The notes beneath the pieces were generated by a model, which saw only the letters and a program-made list of their open reading frames with translations, ran no database searches and was not told the DNA's origin. DNA of 64,000 nucleotides from Ciborinia camelliae (lineage: Eukaryota; Ascomycota; Leotiomycetes; Helotiales; Sclerotiniaceae), in contig JANPYM010000003.1 of the NCBI GenBank assembly GCA_025890175.1, positions 1,709,795 through 1,773,794 on the forward strand. Reading direction: 5' to 3'. Both the position numbers and the translations under genes were made by a program. Numbering within the stretch: the first letter of the stretch is position 1; the number at the start of each line of letters is the position of its first letter. Positions 51,235-63,107 of the stretch are shown in pieces.

Positions 51235-53075
51235 GGCAAAATTGCATGTCTATCGCTGATATAGGAGATGGGGTTTGAAAAATGCAACAATCGATCGTTG
51301 TCAGAAGGGAAGCACGAAAGCCATTTGAAAAATAAAAACGTCTAGCTTGCATCAGCACCTACCGCAAGTAGGTAAAAAGGAATATCGGCCTTGGGTATTA
51401 ACTTTGATGACAAGGAGTTATCCCATGGCTAACCTCTAAAAAGACCTCGATCCCGTGCGGTTCAAGTACCATGAATATCAGGGATACAAAGGTATGAAAT
51501 AGCAGTTGCAGCTTTGAAAATAAGCTCAAAGCATTCTCAGTGGATGATGGGTATGCATGGTAGATCCATACATACGCCACACCAAGAGAAAATTTCCCTA
51601 ATACGATATTGGGGTCTGAAATTGCCATGTTCAGATCGTTCAGATGGGGTGCAAAACGCAATGATCGCTGCTTCACCAGCTTTGGTGTCATGGTGTAATC
51701 TGATGATTCCCAACTCGAAAATCAATTTGTACAGTAGTCATCAAAGCACGAAAGATATCTCAAGATGACCAGTTACAAGTGATAGACTCGAACCTCAGAC
51801 ATCTTCGAAGTACAAAGCTGTATTTAGAACGACATCCCATTTTGGGAGTGGGATCAATCGAAAAGCTTAAGAAATTCCGACATTTAGGTTACAGCTAGGT
51901 AGTCTGGAAAAGGATGCGGCGCCGCTTTAACCCCTGAATCCCATCTTCAGATCTAAATCTAAATTTAGTTTCGACTTCATCTCTTCGTCTCATCTTTCAA
52001 TATTTCACTTCAGCTCTCACGGATGACAAAGAACAGGAACACTTTCTCGAGAATGGGCTTTCACGGGAACGTATTCAGTGCCAGCCAAAAAATATAGAAA
52101 TCGCATTGCTTTTGCCTCTGTCGGATTCAATCCCTTCCTCATGAACTCGATCAAAATCTTCGAGGTCAAACTCTTCAAGGCATTTTAGTGACTGCCCATT
52201 TCTGCATATCATATCTGAAATGTTTTGTAAAGATCCTATGTTACACGTTTCTGAGTTCCATTGAATACTACATGATATCGTACCTGCAGGCTGATATGCA
52301 CAGCAAATACATTCTTTCCGGACGGGGACCATATAACCCTTTTGGTTCGTCCTACCCCCTTGGTCAATACGCATTTTTTTAATTAAAAAATGATTCTTAT
52401 GCTTTACTAGTATCTCTAGTACAGATACTACAACCTACTTTACTACTACTACTACTACCCCTCATAGTCGCCGCCCCCATATTTGTACGTTTTGAAGGTG
52501 GTTGAGCAGTACCACTAGTATTTTGAGAGGGGGCAGCATCAATGGTACATTACATGGATTAAAGAGATGCTCTATTGATCAATATATCAATGTTTTCATT
52601 AAGGGGCATCCTATTGCTCGTATAGCACATTCCAATTGATCAATATCTCGTATTACCAAATGGGGTAGAATAGGTTACTGCCAGACGGCTTTGGATATTA
52701 GATTATTCAGCTTACATACATAACCGTGCCTCTTTGTAACGATCCTTGGCACCATGCGATAGATTGAACAATGCACTCTTTTGACACTTGGTTACGAGTC
52801 GGATGCGAAAGGAACCTTCACCTCATATCATGGAAGTTTCCATTTAAGAATTCGGTGACAGGAGAGGCTCTTTGCACCCTAGTAGTGTTACAAAGTTATA
52901 CCATGAAGTCATCAACTCAAAGTCACTTTACTCTTCGTTGATATAAACTCTCGATTCCTTCAGATTCCTACCGCGGGGGCTGTATTGTTCTTTTCTTCTT
53001 GATCTGAACCACACTCTTTCGATTGTGCTCTTACGCACCTATTCGCTTGAGGTAGTTCAGTGTGAATTTGTCAAT
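51235..53075. other. Intergenic, no gene recognised
   Basis: Short frames at 51398-51768 (both strands) and 52075-52374 (-, Cys-containing) are not supported by any domain. A (TAC)n tract lies at about 52440-52457. The final 150 bases are the leader of the downstream secreted-protein gene. Confidence 0.5.
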
Positions 53076-56058
53076 ATGTTATTCTCGTCGGGTGCTCAGC
53101 ATGTGTTATTTTTCTATCATTTAGTAGTTGCTTCAGGTAAGAAAAGGCATATGACTTGGTGAGATGATTATGCTGATTGAATCTCTAGCCATTGTCCCTA
53201 GAGGGGTGATAGAACGATCTGAATACTCAACCACTTCTGCGAACAGTTCGAATTACACCAACCCGACTTTGCTATTATCACATTCATCTACCTCATCATC
53301 TCTTTATACTTTGAAATTGTCACTCCCTTCGACTTCAAGTCAACCATCTTCCGAACCATCATCAGGATCAACAAATCTTACAAGATCTGGCATTTCTGGC
53401 TCTTCCCTAGGCACAGGGGGTACACCAGCGAATATACCCACTGAGACTGTCATTAGTAGCACCATGGTTGGCTCCAAATTGTCGAAAGAGACCTCAAGTT
53501 TAACTAGAATTCCATCATACAGTGTATCACTAATTGAAAGCTTCAATTCTTCCCCACATTCAAGCACTAAAACCACCCCAAACTTGAAGACCATTTCCAG
53601 CACCGCTGAAATCGTTTCAATATCAAATAACTCTTCAAATGTGACCAGTTACCACAAGTCCTCACCTTCCGCAATTCTCAAGGTCACGTCGAAGACTCTG
53701 GCTGGAAACTCAACGTCAAAAAAAACCTCATCACATATTTCTGGTGTTACATCTACGGGTAAAAATGGTCTTACCAGCAAGACAAAATCGACTTCTCACA
53801 AAGTCCATATCACTTCTATGACAAGCTATTCAATGTTTGGCAACCAAACCATTACAAGGGCGTCATGCAGGTCTACAACGCTGGGTAAATCCGCAGAACA
53901 TTATTGCAGGATGTGAGTCATTATTTCTAGCAGTCCAATCAGAAGTATGTTGCTGATAATTCAATACAGCTTGATAGGCACAGTGCAACTTCATTATTGG
54001 CCGACTGGCACCGCGACCCTGAACAAGACTTACCCCTCCACCATATATCTTGAAGACTACGACATTACCATGTAAGTTTCACACGATGGTCGAATTCTAC
54101 CCATCGCTAATTAAGTAAACCAAGGACATCGCCCTCTGTATACTTTGCCATTAATACAATGAAGGCTACTGACCTTTGTGGCAAACAGGTAGGGCCTACT
54201 ATTAAGAATTATGCGGTAGGCTACGACGTTACCGACATTTACACATTGCAACCATTTGCAAATACAAAGGTTACAACGCGGATGGGAGGCCCAAAGCAAT
54301 TACAACTTTCAGACTTGAGAACAGACTGCCCTCAGACTACAATCTTGCCCGATGATATATTTCATTACTTACAAACAAATCATGTGGTCCTAGGAGAAGA
54401 TAGTCAATGCAATCCAATATTATCATGGCCTACTGATTTGAGACTAGCTGCGGGGTAATTTTCGGATCTTGACTCCTTTGTTGGTTGAATCGTTCTGACA
54501 ATGTTTTAGAGATTTCTGGACGACCTGTGGTAGACATTGGGGTGGTAAGTTGGGAATCTTCGATCCGCCGATTCCAGTAACTGCTTGCACCGGTGATGCA
54601 TCGGCATGTCTCTACGGATCAGCCAAAATCCCAAGCGCGTCAGCCACTACAACAGATTTGAAGAAACTTACTTCAGCAATTACTGATCAAATTACTACCA
54701 CACAAGCATTACCATCACCAACTGTCTCCGCTGGGCCATCAAATACAGGGAATGAAGGATTTGCAAGTCTCGTAGCATCCGCAAAGTCATCTCTCGCTTC
54801 ATCGTCTAGCACTTTGAACTCCCCAGAAAGTACGAGCAAGGGGGGAACGGCAACATTACTTTCCCCTGCACAATCGAGCCTTGCTGCCGCAGTTGAAGCA
54901 TCTTCTGAGCCAGGGATAGACACCAGTCTCGGCTCAAAATATTTTTCAGGTCCTCAATATGCCAGCGCACCAATTACTCTAGACATAAGGCCTCAAAGCA
55001 CGTCGCCATCACCACCTTCACCGACCATTGTAGCCATAGTAGGAAGCAATACCTTCTTGGCCGTGCCGGGATCTCCAGGAATTATTTTGCCAAATGAATC
55101 CACGGCTTCAGTCGGAGCAGTGGTAACGATTCCAGATGCGACAAATAGTCCTGTAATAGTTTCGGTGGGCAGTAGCAATATCTTTGTGGGATCGGAATCC
55201 TACATTATTCCAACTATTTCTCCTGCTATTTCATATCTTCAAGGGTTGTCGGCAGCTGTTGTCGATGGTCAGACAATTAGTCTTGGAGGCCCCATAGCCA
55301 CCTTGGCCGGAGGCAATGTCGTAAGTTTGGGCTCCAATGGTGTATTTGTACAAGGACCTGCTGGGACTGTAACTACTATATCTGTATATTCAGCTCAGAC
55401 CGATTTAGCGAACATGGGCGTAGTGAATGGACAAACGATATCGGTCGTTGCAGGAAGCAGTAGCTCGGGTGTCTCAATTGCTATAGTAGCTGGGCAAACA
55501 ATAAGTCCTGGAGGTCCAGCCGCAACGCTATCTGGAGGACAGGTTGCGAGTCTTGGTTCGAGCGGGGTGGTTATTCAGGCCTCTGATGGATTTCTTACTA
55601 CCATTCCTGTTCCTAGCCCAGAAGCTCTGGTTGACCCCACAAATGTTGTCAATTTTGGCATTGTCGGAGGACAGACAATATCGTTAGAGGGTATAAAAGG
55701 TGGCACAGTCGTCATTGTAGCTGGCCAGACTCTTTCATATGGAGGATCCATAGCTACACTGCCCAGTGGAAATGTTGTGAGCTTGGGAGTTAATGGTGTG
55801 GTGATTCAAGCCCCAAGCGGGAAAGTCACAACTATTCCTGTATCCAAGACGGCTTATATGTCCGCTAGTGACAAAGCTACCAAAACTGTTGAATTTGATG
55901 CTTCTATTACAAGTTCGCCAACTTTGGATGCAGTATCCGCTAGTGGACCTGGCTCGCCTATTATGGTGCAATTGGATAATTCAGGACAGAGATTTGAGGC
56001 GTTGAGATGGTTGAGTTGGTTTTTGGTTGGATGGGTTACTATTTTGATTTGGGTTTGA
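53076..56058 (+). CDS. Secreted Ser/Thr-rich cell-surface protein with GQT repeats
   Basis: Five exons (53076-53136, 53189-53912, 53970-54071, 54125-54454, 54510-56058) give 921 aa. Exon 1 supplies a signal-like hydrophobic start (MLFSSGAQHVLFFYHLVVAS). Exon 2 is almost pure Ser/Thr with many N-glycosylation sequons, a rod-like stalk. Exons 3-5 carry a Cys-containing domain (SPSVYFAINTMKATDLCGKQ to QCNPILSWPTDLRLA to TTCGRHWGG to DPPIPVTACTG) found next to Ser/Thr stalks in many filamentous fungi. From about aa 650 come three long units built on GQTISLGGPIATLAGGNVVS / SLGSNGVFVQ plus two short GQTIS units. The hydrophobic end LSWFLVGWVTILIWV after a small-residue site suggests GPI anchoring. 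Adhesive or wall-structural function is inferred. Confidence 0.85.
55255..55857 (+). repeat. Coding GQT repeats in the cell-surface protein
   Basis: Five occurrences of a hydrophobic-xGQT(I/L)S motif alternate as long (about 45-60 residue) and short (about 17-19 residue) units. Long units share GG(P/S)xATLxxGxVxSLGxxGVxxQ followed by TTI(S/P)V. DNA identity between units is modest, so the duplications are old and appear selected at protein level. Confidence 0.8.
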
Positions 56059-56945
56059 CAGCATAAACTTTGGAATGCCCAACGCGGAATATATTATTTA
56101 CTGAAGTACTCTGGTGCGAGTTGGACGGGAACACTGCCGCGAGATTTTAGACGATGTATATGTAGTTGGCTTTAGTATGTTTAACATAGTATCTATACCG
56201 TCAAGGAAGAGGAGGATAGACACTAAATCCCATAACATAGTGATTTGCCTTATAAATAATCATAATGCAATGGACTTCAAGAATATATATAGCTATGAAG
56301 CGTACGACAATCCAAAAAATTAAAGAGTTGATTAGAAAAAAAAACAATTTATTAGAAAACCCAAAAAAAAAAGAATTATTGGAAAATCTAAAAAAAAGAA
56401 TTATTGGAAACTCTAAGAGTAAAAAGAAATTATCGCAATTAATCATCATATTGAATTAGTGATAGTAGGATCAAATTTGGCATCGTACAGATAAGTTAAA
56501 GAGATCTTCTGGTTCTTGAAATGTGGAACTTGCAAGATGTATCATCAGAACCATTGCCCGCTAGAACAGATGGTAAAGTATGCCTGTTAAAATATATTGC
56601 TATTGTACCGGACTTATTTCGACGTCGCATTGTTGTGTGTATCAATCTGTGCGAGAGAAAACGTTTGTCGCTAATTCAAGCTTCACTGGCGGTTGTGATC
56701 CAGGAGTCGTAGGTGAAAATCCCTTTTGATTTCTAATCCTATATACAAAGTGGCCATACCTCTTTATAAAGATCTTCAAGTTTATGAGTCTACATCCCCG
56801 TGCGTCATAGAGAAGTATTCTGGCATGAATGGATTTTGAGTCACAGAAGCATTGTGGTTACATGGTCCATTCTTCATTCTTCAACAACCATAGCACATTG
56901 TGGAATGAAGGACTGCGCTGTCAGTTGCAGGTTACCATTGTTGAG
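56059..56945. other. Intergenic with an A-rich tandem repeat
   Basis: At about 56330-56425 an imperfect A-rich tandem repeat (core AGAATTATTGGAAA) occurs in two to three copies on the plus strand. Frames at 56521-56712 and 56800-57101 are unrecognised; the latter overlaps the UstYa-family gene antisense. Confidence 0.5.
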
Positions 56946-57827
56946 CTATGTCTCAAGCTCCGGCGTCGCAATGAAGCCATGCCCATCGATAGCTCTCCAC
57001 TTCTCTGCCCATTTCATCAGGCTCTCATAATCTTTGCACTTTCTTTCAAACCCCCATCCCAAAAAGCCCTCGACGGCGTGCCCAGCCGGCTCGAGGGTTG
57101 AATCCGCGGAGCAACTTATACTCTGTCTCAAATACTCAAAACAATGTCCGACGTGTTCTTCCCTGTTAATTCCAAAATCAAAGTCTTGCAATTCATCACC
57201 ATGTGAGTGATAAATTCGACGAATAGTATACTGTTGTCTCATTAGTAAAATGCACTCTATTTAACCGCCGTTATTGGGGTGTATCAAGGCGTAATACGTA
57301 CGAGACAATGGAGCTGGTGGAATACGCTCAATACAGAGATATTTGGAGAAAGTGACGGATACCTAACATATCCGAGTCCATCTAAAGGATCAAAAGCTGT
57401 GAGATGATGTTCTCTAAATCCGAAGTGTAATCTAACTTACTCGGAATTAATGAATCCCAGATTGGTTCAGATCCTCCCAATAAGGGCGGAACAGCAGCGA
57501 AACTTTCGTTGTAGCGGAAACGTTGTGAAATCGATTGAAGCGGGACTATATGAACCGTTTCTTAGTTTGTTGTATCTTGAAACATGGCGGTATACTGTAC
57601 GAACCCTGGGGTGCTGTGTCAAGGAACTGGCTGGCATCATTGGTGGTTGGTCCAAGTGAACTTCGAGAAACAAAGATACCAGCAAAAAAGCCCAAAAATA
57701 TAAGAAAAAATGCGGAAACCCAAATAATTGCGAGTCTAAAGTATTGATTCTCCCTTTTATCAGGAGAATCAACAGACTCTTCTATACTTATACGGTGGTA
57801 GCGTTTAGTTAGCCACGGGAAATGCAT
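56946..57827 (-). CDS. UstYa-family (DUF3328) oxidase-like protein
   Basis: Predicted single-pass membrane protein of the UstYa/DUF3328 family. Members install oxidative crosslinks or cyclise peptides and other substrates in fungal secondary metabolism (ustiloxin, phomopsin and related pathways). Four exons (57605-57827, 57441-57545, 57302-57381, 56946-57230) give 230 aa. Seen: basic N-terminus, transmembrane helix FRLAIIWVSAFFLIFLGFFA (about aa 30-50), RFRYNESFAAVPP, SEPIWDSLIPNGLGYV, and both diagnostic HxxHC motifs: FHQLHCL (His131-Cys135) and EEHVGHCFEYL (His162-Cys166). CSADSTLEP and GWGFERKCKDYESLMKWAEK follow. The weakest join is the first donor (GTTCGT). All key residues are present, so the gene looks intact. 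Substrate is unknown. Confidence 0.93.
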
Positions 57828-58309
57828 CGCGTTAACTTAGGTTGAAAGGCAAGAAAGAAGAAAGTCGAAGAGGAGAAATATCACCAGAAACGTACCCTTA
57901 GCTTACAAATATGCTGACAGACATGGACAAGATTTTGCGATGCGTTTTAAATTGGCTTTGAATACTCGCAATTTCTTGCTCGGCTTTGTTGATTTTGGCA
58001 CATATGTTCTGGTCTCTTATAGTCAGAGGACTACTATACAAATAGCCGTCGTTGGCTAGTTTCCAATAATCATCACACTTTTTATAACACATAAATGGAT
58101 AGATGTACCACCTTACAACATATCTCATATGAGTTTGAATAGTTGAACATGGTCATGCTTTTTATACGAGAAATGGCATAGACACCAAAAAATTACACTT
58201 TTAAAACCAAGAAAGAGATTAGCCACAAGATGTTACGATCGAAACCAAACTGCTCCAATTATTTTTCCGCTTTTGTTTTGAGATTCAACTGATAGAGATG
58301 ACAACATTC
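57828..58309. other. Intergenic, short unassigned frame
   Basis: A minus frame at 57898-58128 (76 codons, starting MRYVVRWYIYPFMCYKKCDD) lies just upstream of the UstYa-family gene. It ends at a GTAAGC that could be a donor. It might be a separate small protein or part of the leader; nothing is recognisable. Confidence 0.35.
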
Positions 58310-59814
58310 CTACGCCTTTTGATATGTTTGAGTAATTTCCGTCTCTCTTGTAATCTTGTCTGGTTCTGGTACGTTGCCTCCGATCCTTCCCATTGCATAA
58401 GCCTCAACATCTATGGTATCCCCCGTAGCGAGTGGATTCCAGTTATTGCGCTTCGCCCCTGGAGCCAAGTTAGGAGAACCTCCATTAATGGCAGTTTCTG
58501 ATTCGGATCGCTCAAAAGGCCCTTTTGTGGCACCCGGAAAAGATTTGTTTCGACTGCTGAGCGAGTGAAGGCTAAGAGCTGAGCGAATACTCCTGATAAC
58601 ACTCTCGGGCGAGAAGCCATGAAAGAGAGGACGAAGGGTCGGAAGACAGCTTGCGATCATAGCAATTCCAACTTCAAGCATTGACCAGAACATGAGGAGA
58701 CTGACAACACCTGCAAATGATTAGTATATCATTGTCAGTGGTATAAGATACAGGTATACCTATATCGTCATCGGCAGCCACCCCACCAACTACAGGATTT
58801 TCTAAGACTGAGAGGATATTAGTGGGATACGACCAAACAGCACGGCGGGGAGAACACACGTTTTGGACCTAAAATCTCACCCCACAATACCATACGAGCA
58901 AAACTACAGGCAATAGCCAGAGTACCAACTAGGAGAACACCCAGGACAGCAATCTTCCTTCGGGTTGGCATTTGAAGTCGCAGAACCTTTTGCAATTAGA
59001 CGAGAAGCTTTGCTTCTTTGGATGACGGAAACTCACAAGTGGTATTGGTATAATTAAAAGGGTCAAGTCTTGAACAGCATCAAAAACACTGAAGCAAATC
59101 AAAATCTGAAATGTATCTACACATTGCTCTTTCAAAACCCTAATCGACTTGAAGTTGGCATCGAGATGAGTACCACATGCGGCAATGATTGCAATAAAAA
59201 AAGCCACATTGCAGATAATTATAAAGCCAACAACTGTCCAGCTTAGGATGTTAAAATATTTTCCTCGAAAAATTCGTCGGTAGAAGAACAAGATCGATAG
59301 CTTGATAAAAGCAAGGGCTACGATCTGTATAAGATCAAATGAAGTTTCAAGCTAGATAATCTTGTCAGTTCGGGTCCTTCGGGCTGGTTGCATTGACTTG
59401 CACGAAATTGGAGATTGTACTAACATATTCTAAAGTCTCTTGTTTGGAATCGAAGTAATCGACAAACCCAAGTCCAAGATTCGGTGGCGAGTGACCTCCT
59501 ACTGTATCGGTGACAGATCCTAGAAAAGGTTCTTTAGGTTCCCCGGGAACATTTTGTATAGACCCGTCGACACTGACCTGCGATCATGAGGGAAGCTTCC
59601 ACAATGACAAGAACCTGTTTAAAGCGATTAGCTGGGGCCATTTATCGAATTCTAAGACACAAGTTACCATAGCAGGAAGAGAGAGCCAGTCATCGACGCC
59701 CAGGCCTTGTTTCCGGGTCATCCTGATGTAGAACCGCGAGGCTACACAAATGACGCTTGTGACAACAAATAATACCCCAATTCCCATCACACTATGTGTA
59801 TTGACGTAACCCAT
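58310..59814 (-). CDS. Pth11-like integral membrane protein (rhodopsin domain)
   Basis: Seven exons (59668-59814, 59578-59614, 59425-59519, 59037-59351, 58881-58986, 58760-58801, 58310-58710) give 380 aa; every junction is GT-AG and in phase. The family comprises fungal seven-helix proteins related to Pth11 and fungal rhodopsin-domain proteins; some sense surface or host cues, most are uncharacterised. Seen: first helix GIGVLFVVTSVICVASRFYI, then RKQGLGVDDWLSLPAM (the conserved DDW), IVALAFIKLSILFFYRRIFR, CVDTFQILICFSVFDAVQDL, IIPIPLVLRLQMPTRRKIAV, FARMVLWEN, and FWSMLEVGIAMIASCLPTLR. The cytosolic tail of about 105 residues is Ser-rich. No N-terminal CFEM domain is present. The two smallest exons are 37 and 42 nt. 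Confidence 0.92.
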
Positions 59815-60087
59815 ATTGGATTCTTAAACAGGGCGACAAATGATAGAGCTAGAACGATGAACTTTCTCGATTTGAGACAATAAACCAAGAATAGGAACTT
59901 ACTAAGAGTAAGAGAGAATAGGTTGTTGGGTATTTAAAACTCCTCACTGATTAGATTCATTGGGCTGTAGGTTTAACAAACTAATTTCAAAGATTGCGGA
60001 GGAATTGATCAAAACCTTGCTCCGATTTTGATGCCTCATTCTCATCTCTAAAATTATGGTCGGAGAAAGTACTCAACACCCTACCCG

Positions 60088-60207
60088 AGTGCTGGCATCG
60101 CATTCTCTCATCTGTATGCCAGACTCGGAAGTCCATCCTATTCGAAGGCTGCTGACGTTGCATTCTCTCATGTACACGCCAGGGTTGGAAGTCCATCCTA
60201 TTCGAAG
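60088..60207. repeat. Two-copy 60-bp tandem repeat, open in frame on both strands
   Basis: Copies at 60088-60147 and 60148-60207 share an exact 24-bp block starting GGAAGTCCATCC (60127 and 60187) and CATTCTCTCA (60101 and 60161), both exactly 60 bp apart. On the plus strand (frame 60056-60403) each unit reads HSL(I/M)..P..EVHPIRR, a 20-residue period ending in a dibasic pair; a weak third unit follows (LANPALMFIPS). On the minus strand (59987-60196) each unit reads MDF..W...ERM. Differences are spread over all codon positions, so selection on either frame is not evident. Confidence 0.75.
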
Positions 60208-60741
60208 GCTTGCCAACCCCGCATTAATGTTTATTCCATCAGACTGTTACTGGAACGTGCTTAAGAAGAAGTATGGAAAGCTTTTTTTTCCGATTGAGAT
60301 CAAAATTTTATTAGCTGAGATTAACTCTTTGCTTCTGAACAAGAAAACATTGTTGCCAATGCTATGCATCTCGCCCCCAGCAGCGAATCCATTGCAACTT
60401 TGAAGGACCTTGAGGTATACACTACTTATATCAGGTGAGGTTCACTGGGAGTGTGGTAGTAATATTATTGAAATTAGCTTCGCGGGCTGAAGATATAAAA
60501 AGACCTATTCACACTGCACGGGGATCACCGCGTCTCCCATACAGTACTATCTGAAATTTTATTCGAGCTTCATTGATTATGTTATGAGTGGATAAAATCA
60601 TAAGTTTCGAAGAACGGTCAAATAGTTCCATGACAAAAATAGAGCCCCAGCATTTAAACTATTGGCAAATACTCCGGCGCACTTATTCATGCAATCCGGC
60701 GACGTAATGTGGCGGATTCCTTACCCCAAAATTTGAGGGAT

Positions 60742-61186
60742 ATGAGAATATTATCAGAGTCAGTACTACGACAAGTACCACTTCGGGTGCCTCAAAATTC
60801 CCATTCTTTGGCACGCCTCAAGGTAACGTCAATCGTGCAGAAGCTAAATAGGTTTTTGAGAGATGGGGTGGGAATGAAGTTGCCTAATATCAAATACCCA
60901 TCACCTTACTCGAACAAGGGAGACGGTGTCGAAGGTAAATGCAGCAACAAATTATATGCATTGTAAGATTTTACGGCACGGGTCGGATTTTTATCTCCCC
61001 CTCTTTTCAATATATTCTACTTCTTGCAGTCCACGCCACATGAATGTTGTGATAAATGATATTATCACGGACTTGATTGGGGCAATGGACTTGAATCCGA
61101 TTGGTCACATTTATCTTACCGCAGAAGAAGGCAACCTCCTTTCATTGGCGTACGGTACGGAAACAACTCATGAAGATGAAACATGA
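60742..61186 (+). CDS. Possible two-exon hypothetical protein
   Basis: Frame 60742-60962 can be spliced to 61030-61186 by a 67-nt intron with good signals (GTAAGA donor, TTCTTGCAG acceptor), giving 125 aa. It begins MRILSESVLRQVPLRVPQNS and ends LTAEEGNLLSLAYGTETTHE plus three residues. The frame is also open for about 29 codons upstream of this ATG without another start, so the true start or a further 5' exon is uncertain. No domain, signal peptide or membrane segment is recognised. It may be a remnant. Confidence 0.3.
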
Positions 61187-61583
61187 AAACGGAACGGGGT
61201 ACTGTGCCTCAAAAGGTGCCGAGATTACATCCAGTCGGGATAAAGTGGGCAGTGACGCTGCAGAATGCCCAAAAGATATATGAAATACTGTCATGGCGGA
61301 TATGAGTTTTCAATAAATAGACGGGCAATTATTATGGCGCCATTCATGACGGCCTAATGGCAGGGGGGTTCTGCATATGAGAAGGTTAATATGCAAATGA
61401 TGGAGTAGCTCCATGAGCAAACCTATAAATACTATCAAGCCAGTACTTGCTGAAGAATATTGCGCTACATAGTTAAAAGTATAGACCGGTAACTTGGCGG
61501 TGCCCATGAACAATATCATGAATAAATGTGACAATTGGAATAATTATTGATCAGAAAATCTCATCGTAGGACAAAAATTGTCT

Positions 61584-63107
61584 TCATTCGGTTTCCACAT
61601 CGCCTTGCCATACTGCTTCAACAATTCCTAATTTACTGCCTTCTGGAATCCACGCTTTTGTTTGCCCAAAGCGAGCATCGGCAGTTTTGAAAAGGGTAGC
61701 CCAATCTTCAGCATCGCGTTCGCGAGAATTAAAAAGGGAAAGCATGATCATATCCATGTCCCTGTTCTTTGTCAGTCTTTTCTGCCAAAAGATTATCCGA
61801 AAAGAAGTCCGGCAAAATAGGGATCGTCGACATACCTCGCTGCCCGTTCTCTAAGAATAGGAGCTGTTCCAGGCTCGGGAAGTACATGGTCGTAGCAGAT
61901 AATTCGAGCGCCAGGTCTCAATTGAGGAATCAATGCTTTGAGTATTTTGATGCATTGGGCATCCGGCCAGTCATGAAAAATCTGACTGAAAAAGTATGCG
62001 TCGGCTTGGACGGGCTGATCATTGAAGAAGTCATGTCCCATAACTTCAATCCTGTCTTTCACTTCGGTAGGCAAATTTTCCTTCACTCCTTCAACAACAT
62101 CTGGCAAATCTTGAAGGACAACGTTCAGATTAGGATAGGTCTGGGCCAGTTCAATAGAGATATGACCTTGGGCTCCTCCAACATCCACAACCACCCCTCT
62201 GCCATTAACTAAAGTATTCCAGGGATAGTCCTTGATCAAGTAAGATGCTTGGGATGATACAGACACGGCGCTACTGAAGCATATCATCGCTTCAGCCATA
62301 CGGCGGGACATCTCAGGATGATCTGCGTGGTATTCGAATAGGCCTTTATCAGTTTTATGATAATGACTCCAGCCCTGGATTAGTTAGTATTACCGAGTAG
62401 TGTTTGGGAAGGGAACAATGACTTACACATTTGCTTATGTCTTGAGTCTCTCCGTAATCATGGATGGAATCAAGGGTCTAGTCGTTGTTAATACCAAACT
62501 GTTGAGACTTTAACTACAACCTACATGAGCGAAAGCCTGCCAGCACTCCTCGAACATAAATCCAAGCCCCGAGCGTGCAATTGGATTATCAACGAGAACC
62601 CGAGATGCCGCAGAATGTGATACAAAGCCCTTACGGGGCTCTGTAAAGCAACGATTCCATGCCATAGCGAAACGTAGGACCCTTCGCAAATTGATCACAC
62701 CAATCCCACATTTTGCAGAGAGGTCCTCGTAGGAGATCTCTCCGTGTATGGGTACTTTGGAGGCAATATCATACCGGTAGATTGCTTGGAGGCTCACGCC
62801 ATCGTACTAATGCATCCTTGTGGTCAGTAAAAGTGTCGTATAATCCTAATGAAGGCTGTAGAGTAGAGCTTACCACCGGTCGAAGAGCGACAGCGGGACC
62901 TTGTAAAAGATCAAAGAGCTCAAGGCTAGAAGCTTTGGCTATATCTAAGGCTTTCTGTGCCTCATCAGATTCCAGTCCGAATTCGACAGGACCATCTTCA
63001 TGAAAAGACGGCGCTGGTAGGTTATGGTCTTTAAGATACGCTTCGATTGTAGCAGTAGATGCTTGAATCTGGGCTGCTAAGTCCAAGAGCCTCGAATGAT
63101 CAGTCAT
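61584..63107 (-). CDS. SAM-dependent O-methyltransferase (secondary-metabolism type)
   Basis: Plant-COMT-like class I O-methyltransferase of the fungal sterigmatocystin/aflatoxin OMT type, which methylates hydroxyls of aromatic or polyketide intermediates in the cytosol. Five exons (62874-63107, 62525-62806, 62427-62477, 61836-62374, 61584-61761) give 427 aa, a normal length. Seen: N-terminal dimerisation/winged-helix part with YDGVSLQAIYRYDIASKVP and ISYEDLSAKCGIGVINLRRV; WSHYHKTDKGLFEYHADHPE; SAM-binding VVVDVGGAQGHISIELAQ (GGAQG at 255-259); LQDLPDVVEG; and the catalytic-base motif FFSQIFHDWPD (His at about 323). Start MTDHSRLLDLAAQIQ is preferred over an ATG 12 codons upstream. It is transcribed in the same direction as the UstYa-family gene 4 kb away. 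Substrate is unknown. Confidence 0.95.

Larger units (their letters stand above)
59815..61583. other. Spacer between membrane protein and O-methyltransferase
   Basis: 1.8 kb with two items listed separately: a 60-bp in-frame tandem repeat (60088-60207) and a possible two-exon small gene (60742-61186, +). Nothing else recognised. Confidence 0.6.

Noticed and set aside
57467..57772. Minus frame overlapping the UstYa-family gene, suggesting a frameshifted pseudogene
   Set aside because: A consistent four-exon splice model restores both HxxHC motifs and the family pattern, so no frameshift is needed.
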